DNA of 64,000 nucleotides from Mactromeris polynyma (GCA_032209605.1 JASFXZ010000003.1:33506762-33570761); one strand, 5' to 3'; positions 1-12,293 are shown, numbered from the stretch's first letter. The notes: generated by a model not told the origin, from the letters alone. Numbers and translations are program-made.

Positions 1-2203
1 TACTTAACCCCGAGTCTGAATTACACCGTGTTTGGGTTTTACCCTCTAGCTCCATCTTCGTAGCAACCAAGGAATCATCGCTCGAGTCCGAAGCACCGGA
101 TGTAGTTTTAAATTGTGATCTATGACCGGGTTGAAAGTCAAGGACTTGCCGTCCAAGTGACTCCATCTTTGAAATGTCAACATAATCGCTTGTTGTCTGA
201 TTTGCAGACTCATTATTTGTTTCCACAGAGCAATTTTGTCGATTGTTAAGTTGAAGAACAGCATCAACCGTAACATAATCTTGGTGAACAGTCTTATTTT
301 GGTCTGGTGATTGTTCATACATTGTAGAGGCAGTTAAAGTATCATTGACTTCTGAATCTTCATCGTCTTCTGATTCAACAAATGCTGTATTGTCATATTT
401 CAATGTATTGATTCGTACATTGTCGAGTAATTCCATTTTGCTAATATCAACATACGGTGTAGTGGTTGTAAGAGGCGTATAGCTATTTTGAGTGATATCA
501 TTGTTGTTTTCATGAGAGCGAGTATCATCTAAGTTCATACAATTTGATGTCTCATGATTTGAGGACTCTGTTTTACTTGTAGGAGACTTGGTGACCGACA
601 ATGGGGTAGAAACATTGGTTGGGTATTTGTTCTAAATAAGGACTGTCGCCCCCATACTGTACATGTGACTTGATATAGGAATCAGATGTAAGGTCCGAGC
701 GTGTAATATCACCATCATACTGTATAGGTGACTTGATATAGGAATCAGATATATGGTCCGAGTGTGTAATATCACCATCATACTGTATAGGTGACTTGAT
801 ATAGGAATCAGATATATGGTCTGAGTGTGTAATATCACCAACATACTGCATCGGTGACTTGATATAGGAATCGGATATATGGTCCGAGGGTGTAATATCA
901 CCATCATACTGTATAGGTGACTTGATATAGGAATCAGATATATGGTCTGAGTGTGTAATATCACCATCATACTGAATAGGTGACTTGATATAGGAATCAG
1001 ATATATGGTCTGAGTGTGTAATATCACCAACATACTGCATCGGTGACTTGATATAGGAATCAGATGTATGGTCCGAGGGTGTAATATCACCATCATACTG
1101 AATAGGTGACTTGATATAAGCATCTGATACTTTGTCTGTAATTGAATTGTCACAATCATAATGTACTGGGGGCATGACATTATTTGAAATTTTGGGAGAA
1201 TTTGGTTCATCACCACCGTATTCTACTGGTGATTTGACATAAGAATCTATTTGGCCCGAGTTTGAAAGGTTAGCACTAGACTGTACTTGTGACTCAGTTG
1301 AGTTTGATATTTGGTCGGAATGTGAAATTTCACTAGCATTATGTACCAGTGACTTAACATAATCACTTGATATTTGGTCAGCTTGTGAACTGACACCCCC
1401 ATATGGTTCTGGTGATTTGACATAAGAATTCATTTCATCTGAACATGAACTGTCACCCTCATACCGTACTGGGGATTTGACATAAGAATGTATTTGTTTC
1501 GAATGGGGAAGATCACCCTCGGATTGTTCAAGTGACTCAACATGAGAATCTGCAATTTGGTTTTGGTGTTGACTGTCATTAACATCTGGAGCCTTGACAT
1601 AAGAATCTGCCGTTTGGTCTGAATCTTGACTTCCACACCTACACTCTGGTTCTGCATGAAGACTGTTATCATCAATTGTTGCCGACAATCTGAGATATTC
1701 AGGAAAATCTGGGCTTGAATCATAACCCTCTGGTTTTGGAATGGATGTGAGTTTTATAAACGTTTCTATCTTTTCGGCTGGACAATTGCTGTTAACGCCT
1801 GTGTCTAATTTTGTGCTTCTGTGACCAGTAACTTCTGATTGATTCCGCTCATCTTTGTTGCTACCTGAATCACACTGTTTAACCTTGCCTGTGATGGCAG
1901 CTTTATTGTAGTCATGTTGGAGTGCTGTATCTTCGTTTGGTGTTTCACTGCTTCGTACACAAAGCAAACTTGTAGTAGGATTCATTGCAACATGACCTGG
2001 AGTTGGAAAATCATGAACAAATCCTACGATGTGTCCATTATGTGCAGTCAAATATTGTGATACTCTGCATTTGAGACAAACTTGTCCGATTCGTTCGTTG
2101 TACAACCAACACAATACCCATCTGGAAGTACTTCAAAATCAAATTTCTCATCCATCTTTGGTGTTAGAGGTACACCACTGTCCTTGCTGTCCTGTCTATC
2201 AAA
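1..2203 (-). pseudogene. Duplicated receptor tail exon (left-edge copy, frameshifted, cut by window edge)
   Basis: Near-identical (roughly 99% by eye) to the tail exon at about 19133-22003, including the acceptor AG and about 265 bp of preceding intron. It keeps eight near-identical 63-bp units without the palindromic insertion. A one-base deletion near 2051 (aaatatt against aaagtatt) puts a TGA at 2050-2048, only 51 residues after the acceptor. Beyond it, frame 2114-573 runs open through the whole repeat block to the same VSYK stop, and the YVDISKM segment follows in another frame to the window edge. If exon 14 spliced to this acceptor, the product would be a receptor with almost no tail. 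More likely it is a recent partial gene duplicate. Confidence 0.7.
570..1132 (-). repeat. 63-bp coding minisatellite, left copy (8 units)
   Basis: Eight in-frame units of 63 bp, each encoding about SDSYIKSP(I/M)QY(D/V)GDIT plus an (H/P)SDH-type end. Two alternating subtypes (IQYDGD and MQYVGD) suggest expansion by multi-unit slippage. The outer units are the most diverged. Confidence 0.85.
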
Positions 2204-2469
2204 CTGAAAACAAGTTAAGAATATCACTATAATTAGTATGTATACATATTAGGAAAGTGACAAGCCACCCGCCTGCCATGTTTTTTTAGTTAATCACACA
2301 ATTTGAAGATCTTGGTAGATGATTACTTAACAAACATTCAGGTGAAATTATATCAAAATTGACCAGTAGATTTTGACATGAAAATTTTTGAAGTTTCAAC
2401 TATATTACATATATATGAAAAATGGCTTCGCCCCATGTTTTTTTACCAATCCAAGTAACTTGAACAATT
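2204..2469 (-). other. Duplicated intron flank of the receptor tail exon
   Basis: Matches 22004-22275 base for base apart from scattered changes, including the run gacaagccacccgcctgcc. Identity stops abruptly at gaacaatt; to the right is a different dispersed repeat. This marks the right breakpoint of the duplication. Confidence 0.75.
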
Positions 2470-3205
2470 GACCCTTCCTCAGATATTTGATTGACAGGCC
2501 GATTGGCCAATCAGATAACGGGATTCCGACACACCCCCAGCAGCTCGCTTACCTTAGACAAACCTTAGACAAACCTAAGACAAACAGGAAGAGATTATCG
2601 CGCGATAAAAAAAGGTTTAATAGATTTCTGATGATGACAGCATTGTTATTATATTATAGTATGTTAATATGTGACAATAGTTTCAGCTACGGATTGTGTT
2701 ATTCGGACAGCAGATATCCGGAGAGACTAGAAACATTGAAATATTTATTTATATCGGCTTGACTGGGAGGGGGCAGACCTTAGACATTAATGAAAAGCAT
2801 AACCCTAGAAGATAAAGAAACAAGATGTAACAACTTAAAATATGTTTGTTTTACATACATATATGCAAGCAACAACAAACTGTTAAACAATTTTACACTG
2901 ATTATCTAAATTCTTGACTAATTATGTCATTCGAATCAATAATTAGAAAGCAGTAAAGGTTTATTTCACCAAACTGTCCTTCTCATCTTCTGGTTTTAAT
3001 AAGTTGCAATTTATATAATGTCTGATATGGTCAATATATCTGCGTGTTGAATGAACATTATTGTTATTTTGATAAACTACAATATTTGACTTTTACCAGC
3101 ATTTAGGTAAGTCACCATATGTATAGGTCCGTGGGTAAGTATTTGAATATTCCATTTGCTTAGGGTGGACATTACTTTATAAATTAGTTATAAATGCCTA
3201 GTTTG
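2463..3205. repeat. Dispersed repeat, copy 1 (about 740 bp)
   Basis: Begins at ccttcctcagatatttgatt and is shared over its whole length with 32624-33313, with small indels. It contains a duplicated ttagacaaacc run. No protein or terminal inverted repeat was recognised. Its left edge coincides with the breakpoint of the receptor-exon duplication. Confidence 0.7.
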
Positions 3206-5060
3206 TAAAACAAAAAATGCCCAGAATCAATTATAACATCAATAATTATTGAGATTAGAAGATAGTTTAGCCATAAACATATATTTATTTATTTTGTTAA
3301 TACTAGTGAAAAATGAAAATACAGGTGATTTACTGGTATTGGTTACTCACTGTATAGTATTTCTGTCTTGAAAACGTAATTTATAAGAGTTAGAAAAGTT
3401 CTGATGTCTTCATTATTTCATTTACACTGGTGTTTACAGTTTAAAATTATTAATTAGTTTATTAACGTCTCATCATATATATACATGTATACAAAACATT
3501 ATCAATTACATAGGATAAAATATGCCATTCTAGTAAGAATTATAAGAGACGGGCAATACATTGCACAATAAAACGATAATTAACATGCAGATATCATTTA
3601 GTGTGTGAACTTTGGTGTTTGTCCCTACTTAAGTTGAAAAACATGATTACAGTCCAAAGATACTTGTGACTAAAGATCGCCGTAAATTTATAATACCAAT
3701 GCGTTGTAACACAAGTAAGAACTTTACTGATATTTTATGATCCCATATCGTTACTTTATTTATGAAACTCTGATGCTTGACTTAATTACTGATAAAATAA
3801 CCTAATTTATTGTTGGTTTATGTCACTGTTCATGTTTGTTACAACACAGTCGAGGTTTAAGTACATATGTACCGTGTTTGGATTAACGTCGTTGTGCAAA
3901 GGTATTTCAGTTTCTCATTCAGACGACAATCTGTTGACGTACCCAGTGTTTCAGTCTTTCCAAACATGACTAATATGTTCTCATGTATTCAACTGCTAGC
4001 GTTGATTGTCGAGCATGAACCATGTACAGTTAAATAAAGGCATACGATGTAGTTGTTGCGAAGAATCAACGCCTTGTCTCCGCCAACATATACATTTAGA
4101 ATACTTGTTGTCACCACCGTGTTCAAACTCCATGCACCGGTAACTCAATTACTCTACACTTCAGTAACCATCTCCGATTTGTGTAAATGGAGATCAATGC
4201 TTAGAAGCAACTGAGCCGAACAGGTGTTTTTGTGCAATTTGCACACAAACGCCAAGTTCTTTAACTTGGCTTACAAACTATACACCAGCAATAAAGCAAA
4301 GCATGATTTAAAACTAGAATTGTCCATGAAACTGTTACTTAATCATCATTTAAAGATGTTTTGGTAATTATGTATGCTTTCCATTTTATATCAATACAAA
4401 GCAACCTCTTCAAAGCGGCCCTCTCTTGATAGCATTATCAAACTTTCCTTTAGACATTAAACTTCTCCAGAACAGCAAATTCTCAACAACAGCCCGAATT
4501 GGTGCCTCACAGAGGGTGTCGCTCTGAAGACGTTGCTTGATACAAATGTAACACCACTATTAAGGTACACGAGCGTTTCTTGTTCCGAATTCCTGCAGTC
4601 ATAAAATGATAAGAAACAGGCATGCGAACGCCTCTGTATTCGATAACTCGTATCACTGTGATAGTGACAGTCATTTCAGTCATAGCAGTCGCAATATTTC
4701 TGTTCCTTTTGCTAGCTATACTGGCATCAATGCACCCGTAACTACTGTACTCGGCGGATACAGCATGTTAAGCATGTAGTCAATTAACAGAATGTAATCA
4801 TTTACTGTCTTCCATACTGTTTGTGCTTAAGTGTTGCTTCTTTTTCTGTATTTGAGGCTTTAGCAATTTATACAATTAAGCATTTGTTTACTATTGACAC
4901 AATGAGCAGTATTGGTTAATCTGGATTACCTGCCCCTACCACTTAGTACTATTACACTGGATAGTACACAGGGAACCAGACTACAGTATTGGTGCTCTTA
5001 CTTCAGACTGTTTGCTGCTAGTTATCAGTATTAATACAAGTAGCGCTAGCAGTGGTAGGA
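3206..5060. other. AT-rich intergenic stretch, nothing recognised
   Basis: No open frame with recognisable content, no RNA gene and no clear terminal repeats were seen between the dispersed repeat and the next repeat at 5066. Confidence 0.5.
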
Positions 5061-5065
5061 GTAGT

Positions 5066-5260
5066 TTAAGAGAGATTAAGTTGTTACAGGAAACGCCGCA
5101 TACATTGACCACAAGACAATGCCTCCCCACACAGACACCCCGGGAAATAAAATAAATCCACAAAATATCAGGCACCGAGGAGGTGCAAGGGTAAGTATTG
5201 AGGAGCTGCACGGGTAAAACATTACGGGAACAGGGGCGTAAGGTGTGGCCTTGCTGACCA
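5066..5260. repeat. Dispersed repeat family R1 (copy 1 of 6)
   Basis: About 190 bp sharing agagagattaagttgttac, ggaacgcc-like, atgcctccccacacagac and a 'gaacaggggcgtaagg' block with copies near 15200, 17309, 24858, 39533 and 61764. Non-coding; superfamily not recognised. Confidence 0.65.
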
Positions 5261-5621
5261 TTAAGAACAAACAAGGATAATTTAGAGGGACAACACGATG
5301 GGAATTAAATGCTGTTTTCACTGATATTACCGGCTTCATACTGATTATTTTGTTAATGGTTTTATTGCAAGAGTTTTAGGATATAATGTATTTGTGACTG
5401 ACGACAGGAAAATCTTATTGTAAATATCGGAATTAACATCATCAAGAATGTTAATGTGTCTGTACCAAAACACAAGTTTCCATACGTCTCGCCTTCTTTA
5501 GCTGTTCAAGTTATACTGGTAAAATTGTAACCTTAATAAATCATAGTTAAGATTGTATCTCGACACGATACAGATGTTTGATTCTCTTGAGTACTTCAGA
5601 ATTATAAGTACATCAATTTGT

Positions 5622-5629
5622 TATATAAA
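5622..5629 (+). promoter_or_regulatory. Candidate TATA box of the protease gene
   Basis: TATATAAA about 52 bp upstream of the protease ATG (5681). A start site some 25-30 bp further on would leave a 5' UTR of about 25-30 nt, common for digestive protease genes. In AT-rich DNA this could occur by chance. Confidence 0.35.
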
Positions 5630-5680
5630 TGACGTAAAATCGACCATAGGGCGTATATTTCTACTGTTGCTGTATGAAAA

Positions 5681-5732
5681 ATGGCGAGTTTCATTAAGGC
5701 GGCATTGTTGGTAGTTTGTTTGATGCAAACAG
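5681..5732 (+). CDS. Protease exon 1: signal peptide
   Basis: ATG at 5681 gives [18 protein letters not shown], a compact signal peptide, followed by the donor ACAG|GTATGT (phase 1). It is the only start in reach that yields a secretory N-terminus. Confidence 0.8.
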
Positions 5733-8700
5733 GTATGTACAACTTGTACTTAATTTAGAGTTACGACATTTATCTTTTCTTATTAATAAATTATATGCTT
5801 TTTCGGAAAGTAAAACTACTATTGTAATGTTTCGACATGTGTTTTTGTATTGTTGCAACAAAAGATATATAGGCTCGATTGGTGAAAGCGAAACAAGCCT
5901 GCTTATTTATTACATGCCGATTGAAAAGTTTCAATTTCACCTATCGAGCTACTTTAAAACATGCGCTTTACAAAATTCACGTAAAATGTCGATTTTCTCA
6001 TGCTGATATAATACTCACGAATGTATTTAGTTAATGCTTTGGATTACAAAACATTTAGAAAATAGACAAGGCGACAAAGTTGTGGTGTTTGTTTGACTTT
6101 AATGTTTTTCGTATATTTTCAATGAATTAACTCCCTTTCTAACCTCTAATGAATGTGATTTTAAAGATATGTCTCATCTGAGGTTTAAAACTTTGAATGG
6201 GCCTCATGCCATATTGTTGTTACATAAGCTTAAACATCTTTAATAGGAAACCTTGCAATGTGTAACTGACTAAAAAATCTTGGGTATCATAAATTACTTT
6301 ATTACCGATAATTTTGCAATAAATACATGCTAGAAACATTATGCTAAGGATTGATAAAAACTGTTATTACCATTAACGTATTATCTAGTTTAAAAAAAAT
6401 CCTTTGAACTTTGTGATTTTACTGCTATACACTTTAAACCACTTTTTTTATCTTCCATGATGAATCTAATTCACACTAACGTTTCAAATCCTCTAGCAAT
6501 CTAGTTTTACTTCTACGGTAGGTACCAGAATTACAATTTTTATTTTTACATTAACTACTGAACAAACTCGTTTCATGTAAAATGTTGTATATTGTATTGT
6601 ATTATTATCATGTTCATAGTATGTAAATAAACAGGCGGAGCGATTAATGAGTTCCTGATATGGCGGGCCCAAAAGTACTGAGCAAAACTTATCATATACA
6701 TTTTGGTACTTGGTGCTCAGTTTGTTTGTATGATTAATTAATCAAATTTTCAGGCCCACCGACAAATATATGTTTTTAAAACTTGTTTATGTTTGTGGCC
6801 AAATCACATGTCAATTGTTGCTTTATATATACATTTATAAACGAATAATGCCGAAATTTATGATTCATATTTTTCAACAAATCTCTATTTTTTAACAAAA
6901 TTAAAACATATAGAATGTTTACGAATACGTAAATATGAGACACGTGTAATTGTTTAGTGTTAAGTGTTAATACTGTCGAATAAATTAAACATTAAATTGT
7001 CTTTTTGAAGATCAGTCTATCAGCTGTGTATTGTTTGAATTCTTCCAATTTACCATCTGTTGCGTTATAAGTTTAGCTCAGTTTAGCTGTAAATACGTCC
7101 TTGTAGTTTCTGAAACACTCGAGATTATTTATGAAAAGGTTGAAACATTGCCGACACCAACTCAGTTCGGTTTCATTTCTGGTTCACAAGCTGAATATTA
7201 CTCTGACTCTCACTTTTCCAGAGGGATCAGAATTATCGCGTATCGTTGGTGGATCTGACGTGATAATCACCGACCACCCATGGCAAATTTCACTGCGAAG
7301 AAGCGGCTCCCACATTTGTGGCGGATCTTTCATTAGCAACCAATGGGTAATTACCGCGGCTCATTGTGTTGAGTAAGTATTTCATTATCAAAGCATACGA
7401 GTTTCATATTGAAATTGATTCGGAGAATATCTCATACTTTTACCTTGTTCCTCATATAGATATTGCGGTTTTATTAACCGCTAACGTATGCATATATTAC
7501 CTGGACCATTACATTTCAAAAAAAGTGTATTTAAATATTCGTGTTTGTCCGTAAGCTTGACGGAAAAATAGCCAGGGTTGTGTTTTGATACCCAGCAGAT
7601 CACAGATTTTGTGGGAGCGAATGACTGGTTTCTAGTACATATATATTTTTGATTAAAATAATCTGTAGATGCCTCGCCTCGAGTAAATTCCGGCTTGAGG
7701 AGCTTCAGATTTGCGGTCGCATACCTCTACTGAGTGTGCCAACGGAACTACCCAGTGTCCATTCACACTACCAAAAAAGTGCTGCATGTAACATGACTAA
7801 CACAGGGAAAAACTTTCTACAATGTCTCGAAATGCCGAGTATTCATAGTGACGCGTCTTTTTGTAAGTTTTGCTAACATTTTCGGGCCATGGAATAAGGC
7901 ATCGGAGCCTTTTAGCCTGATGCTTTTGGTACTTGGTTAGGCACCAGCTGTGTAATTGTTTTCAACACACTTTAGTTACACATTATCGAAACATGAATAT
8001 GTGTTTATTTTGCCAATTGGATTATTATGACAATTGTAAATAATGTTGCTAATCGACAAATTGTATTAATTTCAGTGGCCAAGCTGCAAGTACTCTGTCA
8101 ATCGGATATGGGGATTCGAGCCTGTCATACCACAACTTTGTGGATGTTTCATCAGTTACAATGGTACATTATATTAGTATTACTTTAATGAATATACAAA
8201 GTTCACAGAAGTTGGATGCATTCAGATAAAACGTTGTTAATACTGAACTGGTATTGTTATAAGTTTACGTACATGTACAGTTATGCCTCAATAATAAGAC
8301 CACTATTGGTTTTGAAGAAGGAATGTCTTAGGTTTAAGGTGGTCGGAAAAAATGGTCGATCATAATACGGTTTTATTAATGAGGTAGTATTAAAATCGAG
8401 GTGGTAATTAAGACACTTTTTCTAATTAATCTCCCCACGTTTGTACTTTTATTACTTCGGATGAAAGTCTTTATTAGCAGATTATTTTGTAGAATTATGC
8501 GTGATTTTGGGGTTTCAAATTATTAAGGTATCGGTAAGAATGGAGTACAAATAGTTTACAGTTATACCTCAATAATACGACCATACATGGGACCCTTGAA
8601 AGCTGGTCTTATTATTGAGGTGGTCTTGATATTGGGGTTGAAAAAAGAGCAAAATTATGAAAACGAACTTGAAATTTGTGCCCTTAATTTTGATGTGGTC

Positions 8701-11700
8701 TCATTATTGAGATGGTCTGTAAGTGAGGTTTTACTGTGCATGTATTTCACTGTATTAATATAAAATATGACAATATAAGAAGTGACAAATCAGAAAATCT
8801 AAGAGTGTAAACAGATAAATTCGCTTTAAAACTTACTATGTTAACTCATTGCTTTCATATTTCAGCATCCGGATTACACGAGTGACGGAGCGCAGGGTTA
8901 TCCTCATGACTTTGCCCTCTTATATTTATCTCAGCCTGTCGAATTCGATAGTTTTGCAAACATGATTGGTCTGGCGTCAAATACAAACCCATTGACAGAC
9001 TGCACAATCACCGGCTGGGGATGTACTAGTGAGTCAAGCTTAAGCATCAATTACAATAAAATCTCAAAAATAAGACCACTTATGTGACCACTGAAAACTG
9101 GTCGTCTTATTAAGGTGGTCTTAATATTGAGGTTGAATAAAGAGCAAAACAGTGAAAATTCTGTTCTTAATTTTGAGGTGATCTCATTATTGAGGTTGTC
9201 TTTAAGTGAGATTTTTCTGTACCTGTTTTGAAATCGTAAGATCACAAAATGTTTAAACTTAGTTTGAAGTTCAGGGACGGGACTTACAACCGTTTCTTGT
9301 ACTAAGCTCTCATATCACAAAATTTACTCTTTTGAGTAGGATAATGGATAATTGAGCGTGAAATGCATGGAAATGCACAAATGGGTGCTGAATATTATTT
9401 GTCGACCGTTTCAGTAGAGATTTGAGTGTAATATGAGATCTGGGAGTAATTATTAAGTATGAACGTTGAGTGTAGCACTCAAATCATCAAGAACTCCCGC
9501 ATCTCATAATCACTCTCAAATCACTAAGAAAATGGACCATGAAACTGTTCAGCACTCACTGTCAGACAAATAAGAGCGAATTGTATGATTTGAGAATTGA
9601 GTTCTGAGTGAAAGTATCTGTTATAATCCTAGACCCAGATTATTACAGTAAAACCTCAATAAAAAGACCATCCTTGTGATCCTTGCAAACTGGTCCTAAT
9701 ACTGAGTCGGTCTTAATATCGAGGTTGAATACAGAGCAAGGTTAGGGTAAGAGTAAATGGACTTGAATACTGTGATCTTAATTTTGAGGTGGTCTTATTA
9801 TTAAGGTGGTCTTTACGTGAGGTTTTACTGTATACTAATCAACTCTTTCACGAAGGCGTAATTAATTACACTGTTAATTTACTGTCGGATGTCATGCTAG
9901 AATATGAAAATCTAAAGTTCGGACAGGTCACGAAACAGCATCCTCGGTACCCAGGCTATTCATAACACCCTGAGTAAATTGGCTAGCGAAACTTCGTAAT
10001 ACAGGAATATCATTAGCATTTCTCGACCAATGAAATGGACGATAACAAAAAAGAAGGAATCTACTTTGTGAAGAGATATCAGCAAATTCGACAAAATGGC
10101 AGTGACCATTGAAAAAAATTGAAAGCCGCGATCTTATTGTATCCCTCAGAACCGCTCTTTCATCCGTCACTCCTCGGCAATTTCCGTTTCGCGTAGGGTG
10201 TTATTCATGCGGCCAATCAAGCGGCTGGATTTCTCCTCATTAATTATTCATGAGTACGGGAATTTTACAGTCAATTTGCCCAGGGTATCATATATGTTAT
10301 GAATAGCCTGGGTACCGAAGATGCGAAGCAGAAGCTCATGAGAGACATGGTGTGTAGTTATCAATTTATTCTTAACATCACAGCTGCAATACTTGGTATA
10401 TGTTTGTCGTCACCTGAAACATTGAAAGGGATTCCCATACAGAAAATAAGCCCTACAGCTTGCAAGTCCCTGTGGTCGGATCAGCAGATACAAGACATGC
10501 ACGTTTGTGTTTATGAGTCAGGAAAGAGCGCTTGCATGGTATGTATGTAGTATAATCTGAGAAAAATGAATAATATTTGTTCGGTTTTCACTGTTCTTCG
10601 ATATTGTCAAATCAGAATTTATTTTGTAATCAAAGCGCTGAAAGCACTGTAGTTGTTCGGTATTGACCACTGGTTTTGTATTCAACGCTTCCAGAGTCAC
10701 AGAAAGTACGACTCATCATGGTTAAACAATTAAATATAATTGCACAGTTAAGATTTCTACCAGTATTGAGTATGTTAAGCAGGTTACGCTCAGATGTTGA
10801 ACTATTTTTAACCGATTCACTTACCTGTTTTTGTTACACCACTTCCGGAAAAAGTAGTGTTCGTATTAAGGCGACGCGACTGTCGAAAATTGCCATAGAA
10901 CTAGTTGTTCAACCGAACAACCAATAAAAACCAGCGTTTTTGGACTTTTTTACCCTGATTGACGACAGACACCAATCTTAGAGATATATGCCAATTGGTA
11001 ATTATGGGTCATGGACAATAATTGATAGACCGTTGAGCGATGAAAATATGGCCAGATCTCTAAATGATCTTTCAATGAGCGCCCAGCAATCGCCATGATA
11101 TCTCAATGATCTTCCAGTGATCTCCACGGTCGCCACGACCTCCTCAAAGTTTTGACTCCGTCCAGGACAATCTCTCAACGATCGCCATCTTTCTGTTTTT
11201 CCTACGAATTTCCGATAAACGAATGTAACCTTTATTTTCTAATAGGCAATTCGGTGAGTCGTAGAGACAAATGTGTCACTGTATTTTTTTATTATTTATA
11301 GAGCATTGCTTATCTAATCCAACTAGACCATTAGACAATTTTATTTCAGATTAATTGTTATTTTCACATTACATGAATATGTTTTCACTTTATAAAGGCT
11401 ATGTCCAGGAAAACAATTTTAGCACTTGATTTTCAATAGATATATAGTCTATAGTCCGTTTTATTAGCTTTGGAATGGTTGTAAAGAAACTGAGATATCA
11501 GCTAAGAAAAACATATTTTGGAAAACATTGACCAATAAGGCGCTGTACAAAATAACGATATTCCCAACAACTTTTGAATCGACGGTACATGAAGTTGTTT
11601 TCATGTAGACCTAAGGAATACTTGTACCAAATCATATTTCGGACTCTTTCAATCTGTATCTGTATTTCAGGGTGACTCCGGTGGACCTCTGACTTGCTAC

Positions 11701-11829
11701 CAAGATGGCGTCAAAGTTTTAGCGGGGGTTACCTCGTGGGGTTCGTCCAGCTGTAACGGCAGTACTCCATCAGTCTACGCAAGAATAAGCTGGGCCTATA
11801 CTTGGATCATGTCCGTCATGGCACAGTAG
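5681..11829 (+). CDS. Secreted chymotrypsin-like S1 serine protease (gene-level model, 6 exons)
   Basis: Exons 5681-5732, 7222-7372, 8076-8163, 8866-9028, 10384-10538 and 11671-11829 join in frame (768 nt, 255 residues), all GT..AG. The product has a signal peptide, a short propeptide ending SR and the activated N-terminus IVGG. The catalytic triad is in TAAHC (His), HDFALLYL (Asp) and GDSGGP (Ser). Six residues before the active Ser is Ser (GKSACMGDSGG), equivalent to chymotrypsinogen Ser189, and [13 protein letters not shown] matches the chymotrypsin 214-226 loop with Ser in place of Gly226. Cleavage after large hydrophobic residues is the natural inference; Ser226 might narrow the pocket. 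Length and cysteines fit a single-domain secreted digestive or defence protease. AATAAA is at 11872. The gene lies between the two copies of the receptor tail exon, on the opposite strand. Confidence 0.85.
7222..7372 (+). CDS. Protease exon 2: activation site and catalytic His
   Basis: Acceptor CTTTTCCAG, phase 1. It encodes EGSELSR, then [36 protein letters not shown], with the activation cleavage at R|IVGG and the catalytic His in AAHC. Donor GA|GTAAGT. Confidence 0.85.
8076..8163 (+). CDS. Protease exon 3
   Basis: Acceptor TTAATTTCAG, in phase after exon 2. It encodes [19 protein letters not shown] then [11 protein letters not shown], the surface-loop region between the catalytic His and Asp. 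Donor ATG|GTACAT. Confidence 0.78.
8275..8740. mobile_element. Two adjacent MITEs in protease intron 3 (family M1)
   Basis: The second (8557-8738) starts acagttatacctcaataata and ends gtgaggttttactgtg, with inverted 'ggtcttattattgaggtggt' blocks inside. The first (from 8275) has the same left end acagttatgcctcaataata and a decayed right side. Relatives at 9052-9222 and 9647-9833 give the family its inverted ends (cagtaaaacctca and tgaggttttactg). Confidence 0.65.
8866..9028 (+). CDS. Protease exon 4: catalytic Asp
   Basis: Acceptor ATATTTCAG. It encodes [17 protein letters not shown] with the catalytic Asp (usual family form DIALL), then [11 protein letters not shown], the GWG loop. Donor ACTA|GTGAGT. 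Confidence 0.85.
9052..9222. mobile_element. MITE family M1 in protease intron 4 (copy 3)
   Basis: Starts caataaaatctcaaaaataag and ends gtgagatttttctgta; internal 'ggtcttaatattgaggttgaataaagagcaa' core as in the other copies, here only partly quoted. Ends are more decayed than in copy 4. Confidence 0.6.
9647..9833. mobile_element. MITE family M1 in protease intron 4 (copy 4, best ends)
   Basis: Terminal inverted repeats tacagtaaaacctcaat and gaggttttactgta are near-perfect over about 14 bp. The 187-bp body carries paired 'ggtcttaat' and 'ggtggtctt' blocks. Confidence 0.7.
9939..10323. mobile_element. MITE family M2 in protease intron 4 (about 385 bp)
   Basis: Terminal inverted repeats of about 30-50 bp: left catcctcggtacccaggcta, right its complement ending agcctgggtaccgaagatg. 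Internal sequence matches the copy at 23920-24246, partly in the opposite orientation. It ends about 60 bp before exon 5 of the protease. Confidence 0.75.
10384..10538 (+). CDS. Protease exon 5: substrate-pocket segment
   Basis: Acceptor TTCTTAACATCACAG. It encodes [36 protein letters not shown], then GKSACM. The residue aligned with position 189 is Ser. Donor ATG|GTATGT. A MITE ends about 60 bp before the acceptor. Confidence 0.8.
11671..11829 (+). CDS. Protease exon 6: catalytic Ser and C-terminus
   Basis: Acceptor TCTGTATTTCAG, phase 0. It begins [19 protein letters not shown], then [27 protein letters not shown] and a TAG at 11827. The Ser is the catalytic nucleophile; the amphipathic C-terminal helix ending WIMSVM is family-typical. 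Confidence 0.88.
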   Translation, partial: GDSGGPLTCYQDGVKVLAGVTSWGSSSCNGSTPSVYARISWAYTWIMSVMAQ

Positions 11830-11871
11830 ATACCATCTGCACTGGCTTAATATATTGCATATAAAGACCAA

Positions 11872-11877
11872 AATAAA
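11872..11877 (+). terminator. Polyadenylation signal of the protease gene
   Basis: AATAAA 43 bp after the stop codon, a normal distance for a short 3' UTR. Confidence 0.6.
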
Positions 11878-11879
11878 GA

Positions 11880-12180
11880 TCGCAAATTAATATGTGTTGA
11901 TTATTTCAATAATGAGTAGAGTAATCTAATCTTGGTAATTATGAAGCCTAAGTACAACACCAGGATGAACACTCCAAAGTGTAATATTGGTGTTTACAGT
12001 CTGTGTTCAGTGATAGAACAATTATCAGCAGTTGCAGAAAGTCAATTTATATAAACGTATGTATATGCCTATGTATCCTTAATGCACACTGACACGTAAC
12101 AACTGGAGTATGAACACACGAGGGTATTCAGTTTAGTCGAGGTAACGTAGTGTTTTAGTACTTATTACTCTATAGATCCT
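11880..12180. other. Intergenic, nothing recognised
   Basis: The stretch after the protease polyadenylation signal has no recognisable gene or repeat. Confidence 0.5.
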
Positions 12181-12293
12181 GGGAAAGTTCTGTCGACCGG
12201 ATGTAATCAATTTATTAGGGCTCCTGTTCCTGTGTCGGAAACCCGACACGGAATGGGCACCTCTGATTGGGATTCTAAATTGACTGTACTTTT

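Noticed and set aside
632..1216. Long minus-strand open frame over the left 63-bp array (also 19766-20425)
   Set aside because: It is a second open frame of the same repeat unit; the frame with SYIKSP continues the exon in phase with diverged upstream units, this one does not.
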